Both the position numbers and the translations under genes were made by a program. The notes beneath the pieces are model-generated. The model ran no database searches. It worked only from the letters and a program-made list of their open reading frames with translations, and had not been told where the DNA came from. From the NCBI GenBank assembly GCA_028280485.1, contig JANQLS010000108.1:1-64000 (forward strand): 64,000 bases of DNA, in the 5' to 3' direction. Of this stretch, positions 53,987 to 62,839 are shown one piece after another (positions within the stretch are counted from its first letter, which is position 1; every line of letters starts with the position of its first letter). The stretch is from Planctomycetota bacterium. Its GTDB lineage: Bacteria; Planctomycetota; UBA8108; JACQVS01.

Positions 53987-54817
53987 ATGAACCCGCAAGC
54001 GTGTATTCCCGGATCGAAAATTGAAATTTTAGACTCTCCCACCACCGGGGGGATCCGCCATGCAGTATTTGACTTCGATGGCACTCTCTCGATGGTTCGT
54101 GACGGCTGGCAAGATATCATGGTTCCCATGATGGTCGAAATTCTGGAGGCCTGCCCTCAAGCTGAGAGTCGCCAAGAATTAGAAGCTCTCGTCATGGATT
54201 TCGTCGACCATCTGACGGGAAAGCAGACCATATTTCAGATGATGCGTTTGAAAGAAGAGGTCGAGAAGCGGGGCGGGGAAAGTCTCGAGCCCTTGGCTTA
54301 TAAGCAAATCTATAATGATAGAATTCTCCCTGTCGCTGAGAATCGTCTCTCAGGGCTCAAATCGGGATCGATCGATCCTGAGAGCTTGAGAGTGACGGGC
54401 GCCTATACTCTTTTAAAGTCCTTCCAGGACAAGGGAGTGAAGCTCTATCTCGCCAGTGGTACGGATGTCGAGTTCGTCAAAGACGAGGCTCAGGCCTTGG
54501 GTCTCGCTGAGTTCTTCGATGGCGGTATTTTCGGGGCGCTTCCCAACCTCAAAGATTTCTCTAAGGAAATGGTGATCAAAAAGATTGTCGCCGATTTTGA
54601 TCTCAGCGGACCTGAGCTTGTGGTTCTGGGGGATGGTTACGTCGAGATACTCAAAGGGCGGCAGATTGATGCCATCACGGTGGGCTTGGTGAGTCCGGAA
54701 GGCAATCAATATCACATGAATAGCAATAAGCGGGATCGATTGATTAAAGCCGGTTCCCACCTCCTCGTCGAACCCGATTGGGGGGAGTGGGAGATCTTGA
54801 TGGATTATCTGTTTTAA
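53987..54817 (+). CDS. HAD-family hydrolase (phosphatase-like)
   Basis: 276 residues. The nucleophile motif DFDGTLS has Asp29 and Asp31 (HAVFDFDGTLSMV). The sugar/phosphate Thr/Ser motif is in LYLASGTDVEFVKDEA, and the acidic motif is in VVLGDGYVEI. A helical cap lies between motifs 1 and 2. The substrate is not evident; phosphoglycolate- or sugar-phosphate-type phosphatases are closest in layout. A single gene, followed by a perfect REP hairpin at 54853-54921. Confidence 0.86.
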   Translation: MNPQACIPGSKIEILDSPTTGGIRHAVFDFDGTLSMVRDGWQDIMVPMMVEILEACPQAESRQELEALVMDFVDHLTGKQTIFQMMRLKEEVEKRGGESLEPLAYKQIYNDRILPVAENRLSGLKSGSIDPESLRVTGAYTLLKSFQDKGVKLYLASGTDVEFVKDEAQALGLAEFFDGGIFGALPNLKDFSKEMVIKKIVADFDLSGPELVVLGDGYVEILKGRQIDAITVGLVSPEGNQYHMNSNKRDRLIKAGSHLLVEPDWGEWEILMDYLF

Positions 54818-54852
54818 GAGCTTCTCTCTAACGCCCATTGAATCGTAGTGCC

Positions 54853-54921
54853 AAGAACCCCTCGCTAGCGCTTCGGGCTAGTTAAACTTTTACTAGCCCG
54901 AAGCGCTAGCGAGGGGTTCTT
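54853..54921. repeat. Perfect REP-like hairpin (30-bp stem)
   Basis: Arms at 54853-54882 and 54892-54921 are perfectly complementary over 30 bases; the left arm contains CGCTTCGGGCTAGT and begins AAGAACCCC. The loop is nine bases (TAAACTTTT). It starts 35 bases after the HAD gene stop and may serve as its terminator. Confidence 0.9.
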
Positions 54922-54977
54922 AGCTCTATTTCATTTATGGATAGAATTTTAATCAACCCTGAAAAAACATTCCGTCT

Positions 54978-55078
54978 GTAGGGGCGACCCTTGTGGTCGC
55001 CTTTTCCTCAAACGAGGTGAATGATTTATTACTACAATTGCCTTTTAGGAATTGGGCAGGGACAAGCCCTGCCCCTAC
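54978..55078. repeat. Composite GTAGGGGC inverted element with two inner hairpins
   Basis: Outer ends GTAGGGGC (54978-54985) and GCCCCTAC (55071-55078) are inverted. Inside are two hairpins, GGCGACC/GGTCGCC (54983-55001) and GGGCAGGG/CCCTGCCC (55054-55074). A shorter relative (GGGCGCCCACAAGGGATGCC, then CCTA) is at 62780-62803. Sequences of this type are common in many bacterial genomes as non-autonomous repeats. Confidence 0.7.
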
Positions 55079-55080
55079 AA

Positions 55081-55185
55081 GTGGGCCCTGAATTAATAAG
55101 AAAAAAACCCTTCGAGCGTAGCTTGAAGTGGGCCCAGTGTTAAACAAGAAAAAACCCCTTCGAGTTTTACTCGAAGGGGTTTTTT
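55081..55185. terminator. Tandem-duplicated terminator; second copy is a perfect bidirectional hairpin
   Basis: Two successive units start with GTGGGCCC (55081 and 55128) and continue with an A tract and CCCTTCGAG. The second unit ends in a perfect 16-bp stem: 55149-55164 pairs with 55170-55185 around TTTTA, flanked by A6 and T6. It can terminate from both sides: the thrombospondin-repeat gene on the minus strand and any read-through from the HAD gene. The first unit's hairpin is degenerate. Confidence 0.85.
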
Positions 55186-55218
55186 GCTTACCCAGTTGAC
55201 TCAAATTCAATCACAGCA

Positions 55219-58200
55219 TCAAGGACCTGAAGGACCGATGTTGCAATCGAACTCGTCTTCGGTGGGATCCGTCCCCGGAGTTGGATATGGAGGGGGAGGT
55301 TCAGCACCACCTAAGAACAAGTGAACGACATTGTAAATCGAGTCTGAAATGTCGACTCGACCATCGTCATTGATATCGGCAGCATCCAGACAGGGAGGAG
55401 TACCGATTCCTCGGAAGAGGTAACTCAGAATGAAGACGGAGTCAGAAATATCATTTCTGAGGTCTCCATTAGCGTCACCACGGAGGAATTGAACGATGAT
55501 GATCGTACAGGCGTCACCGACTCCGTCGTTGTTCGAATCGAGTTGATCCGGGTTAGGAGCTTCGGGACAGTTGTCGATATCGTCATTGACTCCGTCGTTA
55601 TCGTTATCAGCGTCACAAGCATCTCCGATATTGTCGAGATCGCGATCAGCTTGATCGTCATTCTCGTCGAACGGACAGTTGTCAGTGTCGTCGATGACTC
55701 CGTCGTTATCGTCGTCGTCGTCACAAACGTCACCTAAAGTGTCTTGGTCGTTATCTTCTTGGCCGGGGTTGGCGTCGAGGACACAGTTATCGTCGATGTC
55801 TAAGACCGAGTCGTTATCGTTGTCGATATCACAAACGTTTCCGATGTTATCTTCATCGATATCGAGTTGGTCTGGGTTGAAGTCGCCAGGACAGTTGTCG
55901 GTTGAGTCTGAGATACCGTCGAGATCTGAATCTACGTTAGGATCACAGGCATCACCGATTCCATCGTTGTCGACGTCGATTTGATCGAGGTTTGGATGTT
56001 CCGGACAGTTGTCGTCGAAATCCAGAACCGTATCGTTATCGTCGTCGTCGTCACAGGCGTTACCGAATTCGTCATCGTCAGAGTTAGCTTGTCCGGTGTT
56101 AGCGGTGTTGAGACAGTTGTCACAAGCATCTCCAACGGCGTCACCATCGGCATCGGCTTGATCGAGATTTTCGATCAGATCACAGTTGTCGTCGACGTCG
56201 AGAACGGTGTCGTTATCGTCGTCTTCGTCACAAACGTCACCTTCGGTATCGCCATCAGTGTCGAGTTGATCGGTGTTCTCGTCGAGAGGACAGTTGTCGG
56301 TCTCGTTCAAGACTCCGTCGTTATCGTTGTCGTTATCACAAACGTCTCCGATATTGTCGCCATCTCGATCAGCTTGATCAGCGTTGTCGATCAAAGGACA
56401 GTTATCGTCGACGTCGGCAACTCCGTCGTTGTCGTCATCGGGATCACAATCGTTTCCGAGAGTGTCGCCATCCGTGTCGTCTTGACCTTCGTTAGCAACG
56501 CTTGGACAGTTATCACAAACGTCACCTACATTATCTTGGTCACTGTCGGTTTGGGAGGCGTTCGGTAAGCGATCGCAGTTATCGTCGACGTTGTCGACTC
56601 CATCATTATCGATATCAGCGTCACAGACGTCACCAGAACCATCGTTGTCGAGGTCAGCTTGGTCGGTGTTACTGAATGAAGGACAGTTGTCACAGACGTC
56701 ACCGAGGGTATCGGCGTCAGCGTCTAACTGATCAGCATTGGTGTCACCAGGACAGTTGTCACATTCGTCTCCAATGCCGTCGCCGTCGGTATCCGTTTGG
56801 GCGGGGTTGAAGGTGAAGGGACAATTATCGACGTCGTCTTCGATCGAATCAGCGTCACTGTCTAAGGTGTCGTCACAAGGATCACCCACCCCGTCACCGT
56901 CGGTGTCAGTTTGGTCGGCGTTGGCGTCGACGGGACAGTTATCGACGTCGTCATTGACTCCGTCGTTGTCGTCATCTTCGTCACAGACGTCGCCTTGGTT
57001 GTCGCCATCGAGATCCGCTTGATCGGCATTGGCGTCGTCAGGACAGTTGTCGACGTCACCACAAACTCCGTCAGCGTCAGCATCGTCGTTGGCATCGGCA
57101 GGACAAGCGTCACAAGCGTCACCAGCTCCGTCACTATCAGTGTCGGCTTGGTCGCCGTTGGAATCGGCGGGACAGTTGTCAACGTCGCCACAAACTCCGT
57201 CGCCGTCAGCGTCGTTATCAGCGTCAGCGGGACAGGTGTCACAAACGTCGCCTTGGCCGTCGCCGTCAGCGTCAGCTTGATCAGCATTGGCGATATCCAC
57301 ACAGTTATCGGTGTCGTTTCCGACTCCGTCACCGTCGTTATCGTTTAAAGGATCACAGACGTCACCGATTCCGTCGCCGTCGACGTCAGCTTGGTCAGCA
57401 TTGGCATCGTCAGGACAGTTGTCGACGTCACCACAAACACCGTCAGCGTCGGCATCGTCATTGGCATCGGCAGGACAAGCATCACAAGCATCACCTGCAC
57501 CGTCGCTGTCACCATCGGCTTGGTCGCCATTGGCGTCGGAGGGACAGTTGTCAACGTCGCCACAGACTCCGTCGCCGTCAGCGTCGTTATTAGCATCAGC
57601 GGGACAAGCGTCACAGACGTCACCTTGACCGTCGCCGTCGCCATCGGCTTGATCAGCATTGGCAGTATCCACACAGTTATCGGTGTCGTTTCCGACTCCG
57701 TCACCGTCGTTATCGTTGAGAGGATCACAGGCGTCTCCGATTCCGTCACCGTCGACGTCAGCTTGATCAGCATTAGCATCAGCGGGACAGTTGTCGACGT
57801 CACCACAGACTCCGTCGCCATCGGCGTCGTTATCAGCGTCAGCGGGACAAGCGTCACAGGCGTCACCTTGGCCGTCGCCGTCGCCATCGGCTTGGTCGCC
57901 ATTGGCATCGGCGGGACAGTTATCAACGTCGCCACAGACTCCGTCGCCATCAGCGTCGTTATTAGCGTCAGCGGGACAAGCGTCACAAACGTCACCTTGA
58001 CCGTCGCCGTCACCATCAGCTTGATCGGCATTGGCATCGTTGACACAGTTGTCGGTATCGTTGGCAACTCCGTCACCGTCCGAATCGGTTAAAGGATCAC
58101 AAGCGTCACCGACTCCGTCGCCATCTTCATCAGCTTGATCAGCATTGGCGTCAGCAGGACAGTTATCGACGTCACCACAGACTCCGTCGCCGTCAGCGTC

Positions 58201-60579
58201 GTTGTTGGCATCGGCAGGACAAGCGTCACAGACGTCGCCTTGACCGTCGCCGTCACCATCGGCTTGGTCGCCATTGGCATCGGCGGGACAGTTATCAACG
58301 TCGCCACAGACTCCGTCACCGTCAGCATCGTCGTTAGCATCATTTGGACAAGAGTCACAAACGTCACCAGCTCCGTCGCCATCAGCGTCGGCTTGGTCAG
58401 CATTGGCAGTGTCGATACAGTTATCCGTATCGTTTCCTACGCCGTCACCATCGTTATCGTTGAGAGGATCACAGGCGTCTCCGATTCCGTCACCGTCGAC
58501 GTCAGCTTGATCACTGTTAGAGTCAGCGGGACAGTTGTCGATATCACCGCAAACTCCGTCGCCGTCAGCGTCGTTGTCGGCATCATTGGGACAAGCGTCA
58601 CAAACGTCACCCGCTCCGTCACCATCGCCATCGGCTTGGTCGCCATTGGAATCAGCAGGGCAATTATCGACATCGCCACAGACTCCGTCAGCGTCGGCAT
58701 CGTTATCGGCGTCTGCAGGACAAGCGTCACAAACGTCACCTTGACCGTCGCCATCACCATCGGCTTGGTCACTGTTGGCGTCAGCGGGACAGTTGTCAAC
58801 GTCGCCACAGACTCCGTCGCCGTCAGCATCGTTATCAGCGTCAGCGGGGCAGGCGTCACAAACGTCACCTTGACCGTCACCATCGCCATCGGCTTGGTCG
58901 GCGTTAGCGTCGTCGATACAGTTATCTACACTGTTATCGACTCCGTCACCATCGTTATCGTTGAGAGGATCACAAACGTCTCCGATTCCGTCGCCGTCGA
59001 CGTCAGCTTGATCGCTGTTCGAGTCAGCGGGACAGTTGTCGACGTCCCCACAAACTCCGTCGCCGTCAGCATCGTTATCAGCGTCGGCAGGACAGGCGTC
59101 ACAGACGTCACCCGTTCCGTCGCCATCGCCATCGGCTTGGTCGTTGTTCGAGTCAGCGGGACAGTTATCGACGTCACCACAAACTCCGTCACCGTCAGCA
59201 TCGTTATCAGCATCGGCAGGACAAGCGTCACAGACGTCACCTTGGCCGTCACCATCACCATCGGCTTGGTCACTGTTGGCGTCAGCGGGACAGTTGTCAA
59301 CGTCGCCACAGACTCCGTCGCCGTCAGCATCGTTATCAGCGTCAGCGGGACAAGCGTCACAAACGTCACCTTGGCCGTCTCCGTCACCATCGGCTTGATC
59401 GGTGTTGGCATCGGCGGGACAGTTGTCGACGTCCCCACAAACTCCATCGCCGTCAGCATCGTTATTGGCATCGTTGGGGCAGGCGTCACAAACGTCACCA
59501 GCTCCGTCACCATCAGCATCAGCTTGGTCAGCATTGGAGTCGGCAGGACAGTTATCGACATCACCACAAACTCCGTCACCGTCAGCATCGTTATTGGCAT
59601 CGTTGGGGCAGGCGTCACAAACGTCACCAGCTCCGTCACCATCAGCATCGGCTTGGTCAGCATTGGCGTCGGTGGGGCAGTTGTCGACGTCACCACAAAC
59701 TCCGTCACCGTCAGAGTCGTTATTGGCATCGTTAGGACAGGCGTCACAGACGTCACCTTGACCGTCGCCATCCGCATCGGCTTGATCCAAGTTGGAATCA
59801 TTGGGACAGTTGTCCCCAGAATCTTCGATTCCATCGCCGTCGGAATCGGTTAAAGGATCACAAGCGTCTCCGAGTCCGTCACCGTCGGCATCTTCTTGGC
59901 CGGGATTGGCATCGAGAGGGCAGTTATCGAATCCACTGTCGAGGCCGTCAGCATCGGGATCAGCTTCACAAGCATCTCCGCGACCGTCGCCATCGGCATC
60001 GCCTTGAGAGGCATTGCTGATCGACGGACAGTTATCAGCCGAGTCGGTGACTCCGTCACCATCGGTATCGGTGGGGGGCTCACACGCGTCACCGATACCA
60101 TCTCCATCGGTATCGGTTTGGGCAGGGTTCGCGACAGCATCACAGTTGTCAGGGAAGTCATTAACTCCATCCCCGTCATCGTCGTTGTCACAGACATCAC
60201 CTTCTCCGTCCCCATCTAAATCTTCCTGTCCGGGGTTGTAGTCACCCGTACAGTTATCGACGTCATTGAGAACGCCGTCATTTTCATTGTCAGGGTCACA
60301 ACGATCCCCGAGTCCATCCATATCAAAGTCTCTTTGATTATCGTTGGAATCATTGGGGCAGTTGTCACAAACATCCCCGACCGTGTCACTGTCGACATCG
60401 GACTGGTCTGCATTCGCCACTGTGGGACAGTTATCCGAACCGTCAAGAACGCCATCTCCATCAGCATCTTGAGCAAAAGAGCTCGATGTCAGCAGTACGC
60501 TGAAGACGGCAACGATGAATAAGACTTTTCTGTGGCCGTAGAGGCATGAGAAAAGTGACTTGAAGAGACGAGCCAACAT
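55219..60579 (-). CDS. Giant thrombospondin type-3 repeat protein with dockerin-like C-terminus
   Basis: 1786 residues from the ATG at 60579, with GAGGAAG upstream and a Sec signal ending SSFAQ; a longer start would put 37 residues before the signal. Almost the whole protein is calcium-binding thrombospondin type-3 repeats of the form DxDxDGxGDxCDxCP. In the middle (about residues 280-1260) a 43-residue unit (CDACPADANNDADGDGVCGD, then VDNCPADANGDQA) is repeated with little change. It is grouped by a recurring CDPLNDNDGDGVGNDTDNC unit into higher-order blocks of about 124 residues. The C-terminal 90 residues are a dockerin-like module (FLRGDANGDLRNDISDS; DINDDGRVDISDS). Very acidic and Cys-rich; probably a rigid extracellular calcium-binding fibre. 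Confidence 0.9.
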   Translation of the reverse strand: MLARLFKSLFSCLYGHRKVLFIVAVFSVLLTSSSFAQDADGDGVLDGSDNCPTVANADQSDVDSDTVGDVCDNCPNDSNDNQRDFDMDGLGDRCDPDNENDGVLNDVDNCTGDYNPGQEDLDGDGEGDVCDNDDDGDGVNDFPDNCDAVANPAQTDTDGDGIGDACEPPTDTDGDGVTDSADNCPSISNASQGDADGDGRGDACEADPDADGLDSGFDNCPLDANPGQEDADGDGLGDACDPLTDSDGDGIEDSGDNCPNDSNLDQADADGDGQGDVCDACPNDANNDSDGDGVCGDVDNCPTDANADQADADGDGAGDVCDACPNDANNDADGDGVCGDVDNCPADSNADQADADGDGAGDVCDACPNDANNDADGDGVCGDVDNCPADANTDQADGDGDGQGDVCDACPADADNDADGDGVCGDVDNCPADANSDQADGDGDGQGDVCDACPADADNDADGDGVCGDVDNCPADSNNDQADGDGDGTGDVCDACPADADNDADGDGVCGDVDNCPADSNSDQADVDGDGIGDVCDPLNDNDGDGVDNSVDNCIDDANADQADGDGDGQGDVCDACPADADNDADGDGVCGDVDNCPADANSDQADGDGDGQGDVCDACPADADNDADADGVCGDVDNCPADSNGDQADGDGDGAGDVCDACPNDADNDADGDGVCGDIDNCPADSNSDQADVDGDGIGDACDPLNDNDGDGVGNDTDNCIDTANADQADADGDGAGDVCDSCPNDANDDADGDGVCGDVDNCPADANGDQADGDGDGQGDVCDACPADANNDADGDGVCGDVDNCPADANADQADEDGDGVGDACDPLTDSDGDGVANDTDNCVNDANADQADGDGDGQGDVCDACPADANNDADGDGVCGDVDNCPADANGDQADGDGDGQGDACDACPADADNDADGDGVCGDVDNCPADANADQADVDGDGIGDACDPLNDNDGDGVGNDTDNCVDTANADQADGDGDGQGDVCDACPADANNDADGDGVCGDVDNCPSDANGDQADGDSDGAGDACDACPADANDDADADGVCGDVDNCPDDANADQADVDGDGIGDVCDPLNDNDGDGVGNDTDNCVDIANADQADADGDGQGDVCDTCPADADNDADGDGVCGDVDNCPADSNGDQADTDSDGAGDACDACPADANDDADADGVCGDVDNCPDDANADQADLDGDNQGDVCDEDDDNDGVNDDVDNCPVDANADQTDTDGDGVGDPCDDTLDSDADSIEDDVDNCPFTFNPAQTDTDGDGIGDECDNCPGDTNADQLDADADTLGDVCDNCPSFSNTDQADLDNDGSGDVCDADIDNDGVDNVDDNCDRLPNASQTDSDQDNVGDVCDNCPSVANEGQDDTDGDTLGNDCDPDDDNDGVADVDDNCPLIDNADQADRDGDNIGDVCDNDNDNDGVLNETDNCPLDENTDQLDTDGDTEGDVCDEDDDNDTVLDVDDNCDLIENLDQADADGDAVGDACDNCLNTANTGQANSDDDEFGNACDDDDDNDTVLDFDDNCPEHPNLDQIDVDNDGIGDACDPNVDSDLDGISDSTDNCPGDFNPDQLDIDEDNIGNVCDIDNDNDSVLDIDDNCVLDANPGQEDNDQDTLGDVCDDDDDNDGVIDDTDNCPFDENDDQADRDLDNIGDACDADNDNDGVNDDIDNCPEAPNPDQLDSNNDGVGDACTIIIVQFLRGDANGDLRNDISDSVFILSYLFRGIGTPPCLDAADINDDGRVDISDSIYNVVHLFLGGAEPPPPYPTPGTDPTEDEFDCNIGPSGP
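56990..59770. repeat. 129-bp tandem repeat array inside the thrombospondin-repeat gene
   Basis: The DNA repeats with a period of about 129 bases (43 codons), and in places a higher-order period of about 372 bases where a CDPLNDNDGDG unit is inserted. Recurring 17-20 base words such as GACGTCACCACAAACTCCGT and CAGGACAAGCGTCACA are near identical between units. Such DNA is prone to recombination, length change and assembly collapse. Confidence 0.85.
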
Positions 60580-61748
60580 GGTGTTTCTTCCTCGCTGAAT
60601 GTTTAACAGTTGATATTCAAGGCTTGAACACAACTGAAGGTCTAAAAATGGCCACAAAAAAATCCCCACTCGATACCTATGTCTATACATATCTATCGAG
60701 AAGAATGATTAAGCTTGATGGCCTAATTCTGTTCGAAATTCAACTATTTAGCTGGACGCATTGGGTGTAGAACGAAGAGTCTTTCTACACCCCCTAATAC
60801 CCAAACGCATCTAGATATGTTTGCAGTCTCATTTGTTTTCAAAACTACAAACTGGATTGCGAAATGTAGTCTCTATCTCAACGCCAACAATCAGGAATCA
60901 GTTCGAAGAACAAAAGCTTAAGAACTTTGACTCTTACTTTTAAATTTAGTGCTATTCCTTTTGAGTGTTACTCAACACTCACTGAGATAGAGTGGATTTA
61001 AGAAAACCCAATTAAGCAGCTTTGCGCTTCTGCTTGTTTCACTTTATCCATTCGTGATCTGAACAACTCAGCATAGTGGGGGGTTGAGTTGTCAGAAAAT
61101 CTTCCACTGTGAACAGAATGAACTAAAACCCGGAAGTTTCATTTTTGTGCAGCACAGTTTTTTTAATAGATGGCCCGCTGAACCAATCCTCAAGGGGTAT
61201 CTATTAAGTAAAAATTTAAAAGCTATAGCGTACCCGAAGAATTGATAGGACTTGGAGTTCTATCAATTCATAAATACGATTAACGTTAGGAGTAACTTTT
61301 GTAACTTTTACCCAAACAAAAATACTGCGTTCACTTGGAACGTGGAGGAATTGAAAAGAGAAAGAGATCTTCTACTTTTAAATCCAAGCTTAAATTCTAA
61401 AGGTAGGTGCACTTAATGCGCAAGCCTGCTTCAAAAAGGAATTAAAAAATAATGAATCTTTATTTTTCGTAAATGAAAGAATGGATTTGATCGAGGCAAG
61501 GAGTGGTAACAGGATCTGAGATTTCATTCTCAAGTTGAATTATGATTAGACTTATGGATCTGAGCCTGAGCGCGAACGGAATTTAAAAGCTCTGTTGGTG
61601 TCATTCTCACCCGTTCAGATCATTTTATTGACACATTTGAAGATTTTTATGTACCGTAGAATTCCGTCTCGTCATTGAGTGCCGGAGTGTCCGCCCTTCT
61701 AGAGGGGGCGGAAAGTATATATAAGTGCCTATTGATTAAGGGTTTTAG
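60580..61748. other. 1.17-kb non-coding region with four perfect hairpins
   Basis: Lies between the divergent thrombospondin-repeat and TPR genes, so it must hold both promoters. No ORF of note, no REP-like repeat. Four perfect stem-loops stand out: GGGTGTAGAA/TTCTACACCC (60763-60792), GAGTGTT/AACACTC (60963-60980), GAATTGATAG/CTATCAATTC (61239-61269) and TCCGCCC/GGGCGGA (61690-61712). A TTGACA at 61628-61633 lacks a good -10 partner. The region is AT-rich. Confidence 0.6.
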
Positions 61749-62507
61749 ATGATCTGTCGCGTGGAATCCCTCGATGATCACTTAACTAGAATCGAATCCT
61801 TCTACGAGGAAGGGCGTCTGGCAAAGGCTAGTCATGAAGTGGAGGTTGCGCAGGTCCGTTTTCCAAATTCAGTGTCCTTACTTCAATGGAAAGCGATACT
61901 TGCTGCTGATTCTGGTCAACTTAAAGAGGCCTTGGCTATTTTGCATCAAGCCCTTCAGGAAGAACCGGGGAGAAGATCTACCTTAAGAGAGAAAGCCTCA
62001 GTCCTTCAGGGCTTGGGTCGATTCAAAGATAGTTTAGAAATCTTATTAAACCTGGGACCCGAGGGGGATCGAGACGCCGCGTTCCATTATCAACTGGCGA
62101 TCTGCTTAGATCGGGAGGGACGGGTGATCGAAGCCGTGCGAAATTTCCAAATTGCCCATCGTCTCAAGCCGTCGATGTTCTTTGTGCCTTCTAAGATCAA
62201 ACTTAAAACTTTTGAAACCTTGCTCTTAAAAGTGATTGTCGACCTGCCTAAAGAGTTGCGAGAGATCTTAGAAGACGCAAAGATCCGAATTGAAAATTAT
62301 CCCCGATTTGTCGACCACGATCCCTATATCCTTTTAGCCCTAACTCGCGAGCCATGCTTAGAGGAAGGTTCCTCTTCGCAAGATGTGCCAAGGATATTGA
62401 CACTCTTCAAAAGAAACTTTGAGGTCGACTATCCTGACCTCAGGCTCATCGAGCAAGAGCTTTACAAGGCATTGGAGTTTGAGTTGATCTCGGTGGGTGG
62501 GGTTTAA
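61749..62507 (+). CDS. TPR-repeat protein, cytoplasmic
   Basis: 252 residues without signal or membrane helix. Three to four TPR-like helix pairs are seen: FYEEGRLAKASHEVEVAQVR, LLQWKAILAADSGQLKEALA, LREKASVLQGLGRFKDSLEI and YQLAICLDREGRVIEAVRNF. The C-terminal 90 residues are mixed alpha/beta without a recognised domain (KELREILEDAKIRIENYPRF). The layout suits an adaptor protein. Its leader contains the GC-rich hairpin at 61690-61712, 37 bases before the ATG. Confidence 0.78.
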   Translation: MICRVESLDDHLTRIESFYEEGRLAKASHEVEVAQVRFPNSVSLLQWKAILAADSGQLKEALAILHQALQEEPGRRSTLREKASVLQGLGRFKDSLEILLNLGPEGDRDAAFHYQLAICLDREGRVIEAVRNFQIAHRLKPSMFFVPSKIKLKTFETLLLKVIVDLPKELREILEDAKIRIENYPRFVDHDPYILLALTREPCLEEGSSSQDVPRILTLFKRNFEVDYPDLRLIEQELYKALEFELISVGGV

Positions 62508-62839
62508 GAACGAATTGACAGCAGCCCGTTAACTAGCCCGAAGCGCTAGCGAGGGGAGGAAAAGGTGAGTTGACATTAACCTTCGTAAAGTAGACGGTTC
62601 TCAGTTTCTCTATTTAATTGCTTATATGCCGATTTGGATCTTACCCTCGCTAGCGCTTCGGGCTAGTTAATTTGTTTGCTTAAATATCAAACTAATCTTT
62701 GAAATATAACAGCTACATCTCCCTCGCTAAGTTGAGCGGTAGATGTGGTTTTTAAAATAAACGATTTGTTCAAGAAAAAGGGCGCCCACAAGGGATGCCC
62801 CTAGAGAAATTATTCGATTTAAAATGGAGAACCCGGTTC
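62508..62839. repeat. 332-base intergenic region with inverted REP-like pair
   Basis: A REP-like copy at 62529-62556 and its exact inverted counterpart at 62644-62670 (27 bp identical arms) are 87 bases apart. A short GGGGC-type palindrome lies at 62780-62803. Between the convergent TPR and argS genes; likely acts as the shared 3' region. Confidence 0.8.

Noticed and set aside
54413..54838. Minus-strand ORF of 141 codons
   Set aside because: Antisense to the HAD hydrolase, whose motifs lie in the plus frame.
56990..59770. CRISPR-like regular repetition
   Set aside because: The period is 129 bases, is a multiple of three, is in frame, and encodes thrombospondin type-3 units. There are no conserved short repeats with unique spacers and no cas genes.
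58135..59853. Plus-strand open frame of 572 codons antisense to the giant repeat gene (and similar ones at 57391-58092 and 56911-57348)
   Set aside because: The sense strand is built mainly of Asp, Ala, Gly, Asn and Cys codons, whose complements are never stops, so open antisense frames arise by composition. The translations are low-complexity Val/Ser/Thr strings with no domain, and there is no plausible initiation region.
61628..61662. Sigma-70 promoter TTGACA with TAGAAT before the TPR gene at 61749
   Set aside because: The spacing between the two boxes is 23 bases, well outside the usual 16-18; no better -10 box is present at the right distance.
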